From Benincasa hispida (lineage: Eukaryota; Streptophyta; Magnoliopsida; Cucurbitales; Cucurbitaceae): a DNA stretch of 64,000 nucleotides. The stretch spans positions 20,594,908 to 20,658,907 of the forward strand of contig NC_052357.1 of the NCBI RefSeq assembly GCF_009727055.1, given 5' to 3'. Positions within the stretch are counted from its first letter, which is position 1; each line of letters opens with the position of its first letter. Both the position numbers and the translations under genes were made by a program. Below the pieces are notes generated by a model. That model searched no databases and was not told the origin of the DNA. It saw nothing but the letters and a program-made list of their open reading frames with translations. Of the stretch, positions 44,840-56,842 are shown piece by piece.

Positions 44840-47530
44840 AATTCTAAGCATGAAGACTTGAATTTTGCAAGAATAATGACTTAAAGATGCATGAGAGGCA
44901 ATAAAATTCTTAAAATATGGTTAAAAATTCATGATTATGCTCTCATAATATTCTTTCATGCAAATTTTATCACAACAAGAGTGTGTCATATACTATTCAT
45001 CATTACAAACTAAGCAACAGAGCAAGCACAAACAATCAAGCACATATACGATCAAGAAATATTGTCTGAGCACAGTGCTAAAGGACTCCATATCATATCA
45101 AAATTACCCAAAGGGTACGCTACCCCCAACGTAAAATGATACATTGTCCCTAATATATCTTAAGTAAAGATCTAAAGTAAAAAGTACAAGGGAACAAAAA
45201 ACCTCCCCTGATAACATTATCATGCACGGGATGATGGTTGGGTTACCACTCTCTTCAACTTGGTTTTCTTTCTTTTTATGCTTTGGAGAGACCTACAAAA
45301 AAGAAAATTGTACACGAAAAGAAGTTAGTTTAAATTCTACTATTAGAAAACAATTAAAATTTGTCACCTGACCGCCTTTAGGAAGCGCAGATTTTTAACG
45401 TCGGCCACTCGACGTGACCTATCCCCTATCAAGGCACAAAGAAATTCTTGTATTTCTCTAATCCTAAAGAAATTCTTTTATTTCTCTTGTCCTTTCTTGG
45501 ATTAGTCTAATATAGCCCGGTAAAACTATAAGGGTTCTCATCTTTTGAAAAGAACCAGACAAGTCGAATTTATGATTTTTCATATTTATAAAAGAAAAAG
45601 AAAATAAAATAAAAGACTCAAGGACTGGCTCTTCTAAAAATAAAGACTCTGACTCAACTGATTCACAAAGAAAAGATCATCAAAATTAAAAATATATATA
45701 TATAATAAATGTCAGGCGAAAGAATAGATCGAGGCTTGGACGCCTTTAACTCTTTTACCTGAGACTCCTTGAAATGAGGCACAAGCTCATACTTTACCGT
45801 ACTAACTTGTTCTTGACATGGTGTGAGATAGACACCTTCTTCATTGAAAGGGTAAAATTCCTCCATGAACTTAGCTTCAGTAGTATAAACATTTGTAGCT
45901 TTGGTCTGTTTTCCAATGTTTGCATGGCATTTGTAAGCTGAGAAACATGATCCAACTCAACTAGCACAGGGGCTTGAGTCTCAATAGAATCTTGCACATA
46001 CTGAGAAGAACTATAAAAAAAGTTCATACATTAAAGAACTCAATGTCATACCTTGGCTTTGAGTTTGAGGAATCAACTTATCGATAAGGTGATCGATGCT
46101 AGTCACTTCACTGCTCAGCTCGGTAGTCTCAAAAGATGTATGCAACAAGGACTTTTCAACAGTGATCTGAGCAATAAAGTTACTCAGACTCTGAAACTCA
46201 ACTCTAGCTTTGGATTCGAAATGGAAGCTATCCTACTGAAAACTCGAGAATTTATGTTGACTAAAGGAGGATTCCTACACAAACTCACAAAAGCTGTTAG
46301 AAAGTTCCTTAACCAAATCTTCTAATGACATACCTGAATTGACAAAAGAAACGCACATCAATGTTAAGCTTGGGCTAGGCATCTTTCAAAGGGGATAGGA
46401 ATCGCACTTAGAACCACACGAAAGCTAAGGACACACTTCGGATGGATGACCTTGAAACGAATATATTCTGCATCTCTCAAGCTCTTACCAAGTAGTCATA
46501 ACTTGAATAAGAGAGGTTAGTTCATATATTTGATTTCTAAGCTTGCTAAATTCTCTTATCTCTTCTTCGCTACGCTGAGCCGCTTGCTTCGCACAAAGCG
46601 CATAGCAATTGTTCAAATCGTCTACCATAAGGCTTCTCATCTTTTAAAGAGAACCAGACAGATCAAATTTTTTGTTTCTCATATTAGGCAAAAAAGATAA
46701 AAAAGAAAGAATTAATATACTCAAGTGAACTCTAAAGCGTCAAAAGAAATAAAAGACACAACAGACTCTTGAGAACAAAAAGAAAAAAGTCAAAGATATA
46801 TGAAATACTAGATGACGAAACAGGAGGAGGTTTTTCGACCTCTAACTCTATCACCCGGAATTCGTCTGGTCTAAGGTTGGGCTCTTCTTCTGCCTCGACG
46901 ACTGGAGTTAAACATGGCGTAAGATCCATGTCATCGTCATCGTCATCAAGGTAAATTACCACATGGTGGGATGCTTTAATACCTTTGAAGATATGGTGTT
47001 GTAGATGGGATGCTTCGAACCTCCTAACTGAGTTAGCAATTTGAGCAAGCAAGTCACTCAAATGTTGTACCTTAGCTCTAACCTCCATTTCGAACTAGAG
47101 GCTCTTATACTGGATATGAAGAAAATGTTGCTACATAGAGAACTAGTGATTAAGCAATTCTCTAACTAAACCATCCAAATACGTACCCTGGTCGGCCTCC
47201 TATGTAAACTCTGATGGCTCAGGGATGGCAGAATGGTAGTAGTACGCTTATTGCACGTAGGAATTACCATAGTCACAGGAGTAAGCGGTACATCCAAGAT
47301 GGGTGCTAGGCTCAAGCTCCCAATGACTAAGATGTCTCTATAAGGTAGGGCTTGTTGGCATCGGACTACTTTGTATCTTCCTTTCAGCCAACCATCAAAC
47401 AAATAAGATAAGATCAACAAGCATACTTCTAAGCTCAAAAATCTGCTAGGCCTCTTGTTCTCTCTCTTTGGAAACTTGCCTTGCTCGTAATGCATAGTAC
47501 ATATTGTGCACTCCATTGGCCACAGCAAAC
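44840..47530 (-). pseudogene. Three tandem modules of an unrecognised, intron-like gene
   Basis: Module A (46,732-47,530), module B (about 45,700-46,640) and module C (about 44,840-45,565). First segments align: NMYYALRARQVSKERE (A), NCYALCAKQAAQRSEEEI (B), and for C the IREIQEFLCALI part matches the IREFSKLRNQIYELTSLI part of B. Second segments: YLDGLVRELLNH (A) and SLEDLVKELSNSF (B), then VRAKVQHLSDLLAQI (A) and ESKARVEFQSLSNFIAQI (B). Third: DLTPCL (A), YLTPCQ (B). GT and AG borders with T-rich tracts are visible, e.g. GTGACA...TTTTTTGTAG at about 45,374-45,293. Heptad-like composition; no known domain recognised. Stops and frameshifts throughout. Confidence 0.55.
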
Positions 47531-47611
47531 CTGACACAAGAAAAGAAAAAACAATCAAAAGTAAGAGAATGCACTAACTAGAAACTTAAGGAAATGAAAC
47601 GTAAATGGCTT

Positions 47612-47634
47612 TCCTGACAATGGCGCCATTTTTT
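47612..47634 (-). promoter_or_regulatory. L1 primer-binding-like site
   Basis: Minus strand AAAAATGGCGCCATTGTCAGG, the usual plant gypsy TGGCGCC start of the internal region, adjacent to GGGCTAGCA, a plausible LTR 3' end. Confidence 0.75.
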
Positions 47635-47636
47635 AT

Positions 47637-49090
47637 TGCTAGCCCTTCAGTGTTGCTCCCAAAAGACTAAGAATCAAAAGAAAATTAATAATACCAAATC
47701 TATTCTTATTACTACAAAGACATGGTGATAGTGGTAAATCTGGATCGATCTGCAAGGAGGCACGATATTTTTTTTGTGAAGTCAATTTTCTAACTAGAGC
47801 AATAAATGGAATAGGTGGGAGGGGTTGGTGTGGACAAGAAATAAGCGTGCAAGAAAGTAAAGTACAAGGGTAAATGTAAACTAAGGATAGGATTTATCTA
47901 GTTTCGAAAGCAAGAGAGATCCTATATAATTTCAATCATTGACTTTCGTTAATTGGATATGCAATCAATTTATGCGTGCACAACAACTCGCCTGAGACTG
48001 AGCTAGCTTATTAATTACAAAGGTAGAAAACTAGCTAGACCGAACCAAAGAAAACTTCCTAATTATTAATCAAGGATGAAAAATCATTCCCTAATTAAAC
48101 TACATACTTCTAAATTCTATTGGATTTGACAGCGTCCATATAGAAATAAAACATGCGCATCAACTTTTAGAATTTTATTGTGTGTTTAATTAATTAGTAA
48201 GCTCAATTAGTTAACCAATTACTCTTTGAACCTAGTTAAAGCATGCATAACTAAGATCCAAGATAAGCTTAAAACCCTAGCACACATGATTCAAATAATT
48301 GCTATTAATGGTGATTATAGATAGATGAAGGAGGAGACATCATGCAAGCTACAAATCGATTAAGAAGAATATATACCCATGTGAGGAGCGTCAGTCCAAG
48401 CATAAGCATACATTTAAAAGTTAAAATAGATCCAAAGAAACATAAAATCAAAATACATTCCATCAGAGAATAGAAAATCTCAAGAAAAATACATAAAGTT
48501 CTTGCTCTAAAAAATAAGATAGAAATTACCTCATGAATTCATAGACCATGAGATAATTTACAGCCTAAGGAAGAGAAGTCCAATCCATTGTTTACAACCC
48601 AAAAGAAAATTAAAATCTAACCTAATGATGCTAAAAAGACAAAGAAAAAAGAAGAAATTGAAGCTCCACTTTGGCCTCCATCAAATTTGGCATGAAAAAA
48701 CCCTAAAAGAGATGAAGAGATATATAAAGAGGTATAGGCAGCGCAGCTGCACTATGATAAGAGCGCAGTTGCTTTTTGGCTTTTTGGCCGAGCATAGTGC
48801 ACAATGTTGTTGCCCTTAGGTGGGCACCCCATCTGTTTGTGTCATGTGCGCGTTGTCTTTCGTCAAAATCCGAAGCGCCACGGTGCTCTCGCCAAATGCA
48901 TGCTAATGGCTTTGTGCGCTATAAGGCATCGAGTGTCACAATCTCACTTTTGGATGTTCCACTTAGCAATTGTGCGGCACTTGTTCCCATTCACGAACAA
49001 GTCAGCCAACTCGAATTCGGATCGTCGATGGCACACCGGGTGCCTCTTGCAACCTCTACCCCCGTTTTGTAGAAAACAAGTTTAGAGGAA
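47637..49090 (-). mobile_element. L1 5' LTR, upper border unclear
   Basis: The low end (TGCTAGCCC in plus reading) is set by the PBS. The part at 48,585-48,700 is repeated around G3, which supports a pair of LTRs. The high end is not defined by a TG terminus. The GC-richer block 48,740-49,070 gives overlapping ORFs with no known domain. Confidence 0.6.
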
Positions 49091-52000
49091 AAAGTCTTCG
49101 AAAGAGTTTAAAAGTATGAGTTGAGAAAAGAAAGATCGTAGTAGGCTAGAAAGCAATAAGAAACAATAACGGGTTTATAGCATACCACTCCGGGTATGAG
49201 AATATGATGGTTAGTCTTATCCCTATATAGTGCATTCTACACAATTTTGTGACTGTCACCCTTGCATATAGACATAGGCAAGCGGTCACTTACAACAAGA
49301 TGAACTAATAAAGAAACTAACTTACCGAATGAAATACATAAGATGAAAGCATGATAAAAAGGGGTTGAGATGGGCATGCGACCGTGGACAACAAGCCCTA
49401 GCCAAGTATGACCGTGACACCAAGCAAGGGCAGTCATATTGAAATAGATCAATATTCTTGCTTGTTTTATTTTTTTTAAATACTCGAAATAAATTAAAAG
49501 AATAGTGGAAGAAAAGATAAAAATAGGATAGAGATGAAAGTGTTGAAATTGGTTTAAAAATTAAAAAAAAAATTAAAAAAAAAACTGCTTGATACATATG
49601 TATAACCAATATATTTATGTATTCAAAGGATAAATAAAATATTCTTTTCTTTTTGTTGCATTCAAATGAAGAACAAAAATAAACAACTTGGCAAATAACG
49701 TAGAAATGAGAGAGTGAAATAAGTTAATAAAAGTTTTTTTCAAAAAAAAAAAAAAGCAAAAAAGAATGCGAATAGTTGAAAATTAATTTAAAATTTGAGA
49801 AAATGAAAAAATGTATGTTTAAATTAAATATGAGAAAGAAAATGGTTGGTTGAGAGAAAAATCAAAGAACGATTAAATCTATGTGGGGCCTACGTAAAAA
49901 AAAATATAAATATAATGAACCGATCGTGCTACATGTCACTCATGGTCCATGGAAGGGATGAGGTATGGAATATTTCCCTACTATGGTAGAAATAGAATTT
50001 TTTTCTTATACCAATCCAAGGCATCCTCTATTTCGGTGACTTAATCTTAAAAACTTAAAAATTAGCGTGCTTGATCTTGAAACAAATCTATGTTAGGATG
50101 ACCTCCTGAAAAATGATAAAGTTACATGACATGATGCTTATTGAATTATTAAAATTTTGAAAGAAGAATTATGATTCTTGAAATAGAGATATTTATCGCA
50201 AGCTAGTTTAATATTTCTCAATGGGAGATTATAATTATAAAATATTAAAACACATTATAGACGAAAATTTAAATAAAGGTTCAAACATTATGGACCAGAA
50301 CATATATTTAGCCCAAATAAGTTTGTAAGTTTAGCGTCATTGAAAGGGTATGAAAGAATGATATTTCAATTCTCGTGGAAAGCAAACCATGATTATAGAT
50401 TTTTCTTTTTGGCCATGTTCTATACTCTTTTATGAAACTTTTTTTTTTGTGTGTGTGTGTTTTTAGGACATCTTTCGTGAAAATGGTTTGTTTTGAAACA
50501 TAGTCGATCCTTCATGATTTATATAAGAGTAGACAAGACAACTAATAAAATTTTAAATTTTGATATTATTAGTTAATTACCAAAACAAACCGATATGGGT
50601 GGAGAAAAAATAGGAAAATACAATATTATAGTTTAATCAGGAACCACAAAAATTGTTGTTAAAACCTCATAATTTCATACGACAATTACAATGTATGTAT
50701 AAATGTATATCAGTTAAATCTCATAGTTTCATATTAATATTATACTATATTTGTAAATGAATATTAGTTAATTACTAGAACTAACCGAAGGCAAACTAAG
50801 AATACATATAAATTGAGGCATGTGCGAGACATATATTTTGCTAAAATTCTGACTGAATTCGGAGTTTACCAAATCTCCAAAACAAATCTCAAATCTTGCT
50901 ATATATTCAAATTTCTCTTTTATCAAATAGCTCACTACTAAAATCAGAAAGAAATGAAAGCCCTCCCTTCACGCCCTAAATTCTCACATGGGTCCATAAA
51001 TGGGCTTCATGAACCTCGCGGATACCTTCTTTTTATTTAATTTTTTTTTTATTAATTTACCTTTGATTTACTCTTTCCATTTTATTTGTGTAGATTATGT
51101 ATTTATTTAGGTTTATTTTATTTCCTTCATTGTTCTTGTTTTCCTTCATAATTAGAGTTTATTATTCATCTAATATAATTATTTACATAATAAATACATA
51201 AGTTTGTGTTTAGTATACATAAATAGGGCAACTTTACTAAATGAAAAAAAAAATGAAGTCGAGCAAATTTTACTAAAAAAGAAAAGGTAAGTGAGGTAAA
51301 ATTCTGGGGTGATTTCCAATCTATCACTCCACTAAGAAAGCATCTAAAACATTTTTAAATATCATTTTTAAATATTTTAGATTTTTCGAAAATCAATTTC
51401 AATATTTCCAAACATGAATTTTTTAAAAGAAAATTGATTTTGATCCTGACAAAACTAATTTAAGTCATACCAAAATCACACCCATAATCTAAGTTAAGAA
51501 AATAGTTGATTTCACAAAAGTAGTACAACATAAAGGTATTTAAAAAATAATTAATCGATTTATTTTATATATTTAAACTAATCATTTATAATAAATAAAC
51601 TGTCACATCAATTATATGCTAACATAAATACAATTGGAAAATTATCGGTTTTGACTCAAAAACTTTTTTTCCATTCAAAAGTAACCTCATATTTAAAATC
51701 TACTTTTTTTAATTCTTTTTCCAACGACTTTTAGTGAAAGGATCCACCACGTAAAAAGATAATTGTGCCCCTCAATAAATGATAACTCAATTGTCTTGAA
51801 TATGAAATCATCTAACTTACCTAACTCACATATCTTAAAATAAAAACTTCAATCTTCAGTTTCACATTTTGTTTTTAATAATAGAAATGTTTTACGTGAG
51901 ATAAGGGTCACAACTTCAGAGGAATAATTCTTTCAGAGGGTCTCAAGTTCAGAGGAACAATTTCTTTCCTTTCTGAGAGTTCCAAAAGAGACAGGTATGT

Positions 52001-52465
52001 TGAAAAGTAGTTTTTTTATTTTTTTTCAGAAAGTCATGAAAATGGAGCCAAAAAATTACTTTTTAAAGAAAATTACTTCTTTTAACTTGTATACATTATA
52101 AAGGAGTATTGTTATGTTTTAGGAGATAAAGTGGAGAGAAAATTGAAAAACGAAAAGTACTGGAACATGATTGAATGTTGAAAAGTTATTGTTGATGTTC
52201 TATGATTTGTCTCATGAAGTTCAAAGCAGATGTCTCGTGAAATTGCCTTTCTCGTGAAGATGACTTTGTCCAACTTTACGAGACAGCTCTTTTGTTTAAT
52301 TTTTGTCTCATGCAGTTGAACCAATCGAGTTGTATCGTGAAGTTGACCAGGTCTACATTCTCGTGAGTTGACCAGGTTAACTCTCTCATAAAGTCAACTT
52401 TCTCCAAAAAAAAAATTTCATATTTATTTATACATTTTCTTCTAGCCAGTAATTTTTATCTTCAC
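49091..52465. other. AT-rich region without recognisable genes
   Basis: No ORF over about 95 codons and no LTR, PBS or known domain seen on either strand. Holds poly-A/T runs, a diverged direct repeat near 51,918-51,980 (cttcagaggaataattctttc / gttcagaggaacaatttctttc), and TCTCGTGAAGTTGAC-like repeats at 52,195-52,400. The likeliest low-copy host sequence of the window. Confidence 0.6.
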
Positions 52466-52470
52466 TTGCA

Positions 52471-52705
52471 GAATGCCTGCGTGTTTGTTTGCTACGGTGG
52501 TATTTCAAATGAGGATGAACGAAAATACGCAGGTAGTAATCTAGGGGGTTTGGATGTAAAAGGTGACATTTGCTTTCAGGATTTCTTGTTAGAGTTGTTT
52601 AATCTAAGTGGGATTGACCCAAAAAATCACAATCTCACCCTAAGATGTCTATACAATTTTGGATCAAAAAAACCACGATATCGCCCTAAGATGTGTAATA
52701 TTTAA
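52471..52705 (+). pseudogene. Possible MULE transposase N-terminal exon
   Basis: Open frame of about 78 codons after a good acceptor (TTTATCTTCACTTGCAG). It encodes VFVCYGGIS, a YAGSNLGGLDV stretch, DICFQDFLLELFNLSGIDP and LTLRCLYNFG. The order (short beta strand with a G-G, then a 'G-L-x-V' turn, a 'DFLxELF' helix, 'IDP', 'LxLRCLY') resembles the ubiquitin-fold N-terminal domain of plant Mutator-like transposases. No transposase core follows, and the frame stops at 52705. An ATG start is not evident, so it would need an upstream exon. Confidence 0.4.
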
Positions 52706-52759
52706 TTGTCTCAAGCAAAGTATCAAAATAAGGCGTAGAAAACAAACACCGTTGAAGAT

Positions 52760-53189
52760 AAACAAATGCACTAATAAATAGTTTTATTCATGTATATTTG
52801 TATAGCAAATTGACATCTAAAGAAAATCCGTTGGCATTGGGTCAAAGTGGACATATTACACCCAGTTACAACACATTCAAACATCTTAGCACAAAAAATA
52901 CCAAAATCTTCGCTAACTGATTGTTGCGGTGCATCCTCAACTCACTCCACCTCCCAAAGAATCAGTGACAGTTCAAGGCAAGCGAGCATCACACCTGTAC
53001 TGTGAAGGAACGCGGGTACAACCATCTGCATGACCACCAAATGATACTCCAACTCTGACAGAGTACAGATTCCCTTGTATGAATCCCAAACAACTAACCC
53101 ACCCTGCACCAAGCTACCTTGACCAATATCCAATGTATGTCAAGTATATGGTAAGTCTTGTGTATGGCATCAACCGTGGACCACAGAAT
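52760..53189 (-). pseudogene. ULP1-like (C48) cysteine protease fragment
   Basis: From the right: LDIHWILVKV (catalytic His in the usual HW), a frameshift, GGLVVWDSYKG (Asp in the usual WDS), a helix HLVVMQMVVPAFLHS, LILWEVE, a stop, then EDAPQQSVSEDFGIFCAKMF. C48 enzymes have Gln and then D-C-G here; the Gln is present but Cys is Phe. So the nucleophile is lost and there is at least one frameshift and one stop. Family members remove SUMO; many plant copies ride on MULEs. Cut at its N-terminal side by the C3 LTR. Confidence 0.7.
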
Positions 53190-55353
53190 TGAAGGAAATC
53201 GGAATGATGATTTCCGTGAGGAGTGGAAGCAAGACTATTCCAAATTACAATCATGAATCAATATATATTTATACTTGACTTCATACAAGCGGTTATGCGA
53301 ATAATACAGAGAAATTACAGCAAAACATCAAATGTATAGAGGGAAAACTGTACTAACAATGGCAGAAGCGTCTCCACGCTCCGATGCACGACTCTGATCG
53401 AACAATTGCAACCACGAGCATTCGATCTACACGACCACAACACCGCACGAACACTTCGCGCTCGTCCTCAACGATCTCCTCGGTCAGGATCTCCTCCGCA
53501 ACAGAACTCCTCCGCAGCACCACGAACGGACTCCTCTAAAGCACCACAAATGGCCTCCAGAAAACCTCGACGGTGTCGAGTTGAGTCTGACACCACCAAC
53601 AAGGCGACCTTGGTATTCTCGGTGTGAGAATCCAGAGGGTGGGCTCTGTTCGGAGGTGTGAGGTAGACGAACGGAGGAAAGACAATCGTGTACATGACTG
53701 GCAAGTAGGAGAAGAGTAAGACCTATCGTATAGGTCGATGCCCAATCGTTTAGATAAAGCTATGCGATCGTCTAGCAAAAGTATGCGATCGTTTAGCTCT
53801 ATCGTTTAGCTCGGTCAAATCTACACGATCGTTTACCTTGGGCCAGTGATCGTTTAGCAAAGCTATGCGATCGTTAGTAAATACTGCATGATCGTTTAGC
53901 TAGCACCTACACGATCGTTTACCTAGCCCAGCCATCGTTTAGTAAATCTGTATTTACTTGACGACTTCCGTGAGTTTCTTTTCGTCGGAGAGAAAACTCA
54001 AAATATTTTCAAAACTTTTGTGAAAAACTTCTTTTCCAAAATAGGAAACTAATTTCCTTTTAAACTCACAGTTACCATGATCAATAACCACCCACTACAT
54101 TTGGTTATTTAAAAGAAAAAATATTAATTATCTAATAATTAATATTATTATATATATAAATGATAACCAACTTATCATTACTATATTTATAACCTATAGT
54201 TTTAATATTTCATCTCATGAAACATATAAACCATAGTTCTTTTTCTATTCCATGGTACTTAATGTAAATCTCATTTACATCAATCCTCCACTAGATGTAC
54301 CTTATACATCATATCCGATTATATCATATATAATCAAAATAAACTCTTGTCAATTTGAACATTCAAATCAACACCAAGAACTTGATCCTTCAACATGAAT
54401 CCAACTACCAAGGGACCTCATGGACCTGTAGATTCGAAGCTTCAACAGTTCTCGTGAATAACTGACTAAACTCTTTAGTCACGGGATCACCATCCGTTAA
54501 CTGCCAGGCACTCCACTAAAGGCCGACAGTTAAACTCTCCTTACTACAGATATATTATGTGTCCATCTTAACCAATCAGCAGTGCGACATCTTTAACGGA
54601 TCGCTCGTAGTACAACTGGGTCAATACCCGTTATGCCCCTATAGTTACATCTGTCTCCTTAAGTACCACCGATCCCTCTAATGAACATAAGTCATAGTCC
54701 TACTATGACTGAGTCTTCTCTTCCAAAGAGAAGTTGTGGCCACTATGTTCAAGCCCTGGAATCAACCCTCTAGGGAGCACATCTCTACTTATCCCTACTT
54801 TCGAGAAAGGAGTGAATTCCATATTGTGGATTGAGTTCCCAGCTCCCAGATCCGACAATCCCAAAAAGGTAGGCACGTTGAGTTGGCAATCTGGCCACTC
54901 TTACCCATACTAATCAAAGGACTGCCTCAAAGGCGAGAGTTCACAAAAACACTTAGGATTGAGGTCGCGTGTCACCTATTGGTTGTTTAAGTGAGATGCA
55001 AGTCTCCAGTATTAACGGCGGTATATACAAAGTCTAGTCATCTCGTGGTCCAGGTTTTATACAAACTCTTGGTATAGGACATCCCCGCTCCACATCTCCA
55101 TACGAATGGTTAGGATCAACCATCTGTAGTAGTTTACAATACTTACAAACCTCTACAAAGCGGGTCGTATCCGTAGTGTCACCAGGATCAGGTATGCCAC
55201 CTTAATTCTTATACTACAGACTGATTTAGGTTATCACTTAAGGTATGATCTACTTGTATATCACATATACATGCTTAAGTTCACATAAGATAACCAAGGA
55301 GATTTGTTTATTGGATACGAGACTCTGAGAGAATTAGGACACCAATCCCAACA
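53190..55353 (-). mobile_element. C3 3' LTR (2164 bp)
   Basis: In plus reading TGAAGGAAATC...TCCCAACA. Matches the 5' LTR at 62317 onward. Contains a cluster of about 11 CGATCGTTTAG-like words (53,725-53,945) and the copia block GGACCTCATGGACCTGTAG at about 54,414-54,432. The ORFs at 53,406-53,778 are in a GC-richer part and have no known domain. Confidence 0.92.
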
Positions 55354-55462
55354 ATCTCCCACTTGTCCTAATGACTTGGGAGACTAATGTACAATACAAT
55401 ATTAAAATGTACAATATACAATAAACTAGGGCATACCCCAATATCATCTCCCACTTGTCCTA
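55354..55462 (-). promoter_or_regulatory. C3 polypurine tract, duplicated
   Basis: TAGGACAAGTGGGAGAT (minus) at 55354-55370, next to the LTR, and again at 55446-55462. Confidence 0.75.
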
Positions 55463-56225
55463 GACAAGATACCGCATGTCCCAAAGACCAAGACTCTCCA
55501 GGTGACCCTCAAACACTTTAGCCATGAGGGCCTTTGTAAAGGGATCAACAACATTATGCTCCGATGCGATCTGCTCGACTATCACATCACCACAACGCAC
55601 AATCTCCCTGATCAGGTGATATTTCCGTTCTATGTACTTACCTCGACGATGATTCCAAGGCTCCTTCGAATTCACCACCGCCCCGCTGTTATTACAATAA
55701 AGAGTGATAGGAAAATCCATATTTGGAACAACTTCCAAATCTGTAAGGAACTTCCTCAGCCAAACAGCCTCTTTAGCTGCTTCACAAGCCGCTAGTATTC
55801 GGCTTCCATAGTGGACTCTGCGATGCATCCTTGCTTGATGTTCCACCAAACTACAGCCCTTCCATTCAGAGTAAACACTGACCCTGATGTCGATTTGCGA
55901 GAATCTTGATCGGTCTAAAAGTCAGAGTCCATGTATCCTGTAAGGATCAGATTCTTATCTCCATACACAAGCATGTAGTTCCTCGTTCTTCGAAGATACT
56001 TGAAGATCGTCTTGACCGCCGTCCAGTCATCAAATCCTAGATTGGACTGATACCAACTGACAATCCCTACTACATAACAAATGTCGAGTCTAGTACACAA
56101 CATTGCATACATCAAGCTTCCTACAGTAGAAGCATAGGGAATCCGTCTCATCTTCTCAAGCTCTTGAGGTGTCTTAGAACATTGATTCTTAGACAGAACG
56201 ATTCCATGCCTGAAAAATAACAAAC
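55460..56225 (-). pseudogene. C3 RNase H and RT-RNase H connection
   Basis: 55460-55849: ACEAAKEAVWLRKFLTDL, LYCNNSGAVVNSKEP, RRGKYIERKYHLIREIV and VDPFTKAL, the C-terminal half of copia RNase H ending near the PPT. 55915-56223: RMRRIPYASTVGSLMYAMLC-like region with DICYVVGIVSWYQSNLG, the thumb/connection part. A frame break lies at 55,850-55,915, where the RKSTSG-type motif is partly legible. Confidence 0.9.
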
Positions 56226-56370
56226 CCCTCTTGGAATCCTACATCCTATACCTGATCAACATTTTATCAATGTACGATGCCTGAGATAGGGCTAACTGTT
56301 TGTTCTTGCGATCCCGAATGATCTGGATCCCGAGAACATAATGTGCCTCATCCAAATCTTTCATTTGGAA

Positions 56371-56840
56371 CTAAGCAACTAGCCAACTCTTAATGTCAGT
56401 CAGATATCTGACATCATTCCCAATGAGGAGGATATCATCCACATAAAGTACCAGGAAAGCTACTGAGCTGTTGATGATCTTCTTGTAAACACAAGGCTCA
56501 GCAATGTTCTGGTCAAAGCCAAACGACTTGATAGCAGTGTCAAATCTAATGTTCCAAGATCGAAATGCTTGTTTCAGCCCATAAATGAACCTATTAAGCT
56601 TGCAAACTCTTTGCTCTTGATCTGGAACTACAAACCCCTCTGGTTGAGTCATATAGATGGTCTCCTCAAGATTACCATTAAGAAAGGCAGTCTTGACATC
56701 CATTTGCCATATTTCATAATCATAAAATGTGGCTATGGACAAGAGAATCCTGATAGACTTGAGCATGACAACAAGTGAGAAAGTTTCCTCATAGTCAACT
56801 CCCTCAACCAGGGTATAACCCTTTGCCACAAGTCTAGAGC
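56371..56840 (-). pseudogene. C3 reverse transcriptase core
   Basis: MAKGYTLVEGVDYEETFSLV, IWQMDVKTAFLNGNLEETIYM, IYGLKQAFRSWN and LVLYVDDILLIGND. All main RVT_2 motifs, with catalytic YVDD, are intact in this 152-codon stretch. The N-terminal continuation is cut at about 56,842 by the gypsy insert; the codons for ARLVAKG flank the break. Confidence 0.92.
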
Positions 56841-56842
56841 GA

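Noticed and set aside
48625..49085. Overlapping + strand ORFs as a host gene
   Set aside because: Mutually overlapping frames in the L1 LTR with no domain; part of the segment is repeated at 38,200.
53725..53945. CRISPR-like array of short repeats
   Set aside because: Repeat units are short, spacers vary widely, no cas genes are present, and the locus is a plant LTR.
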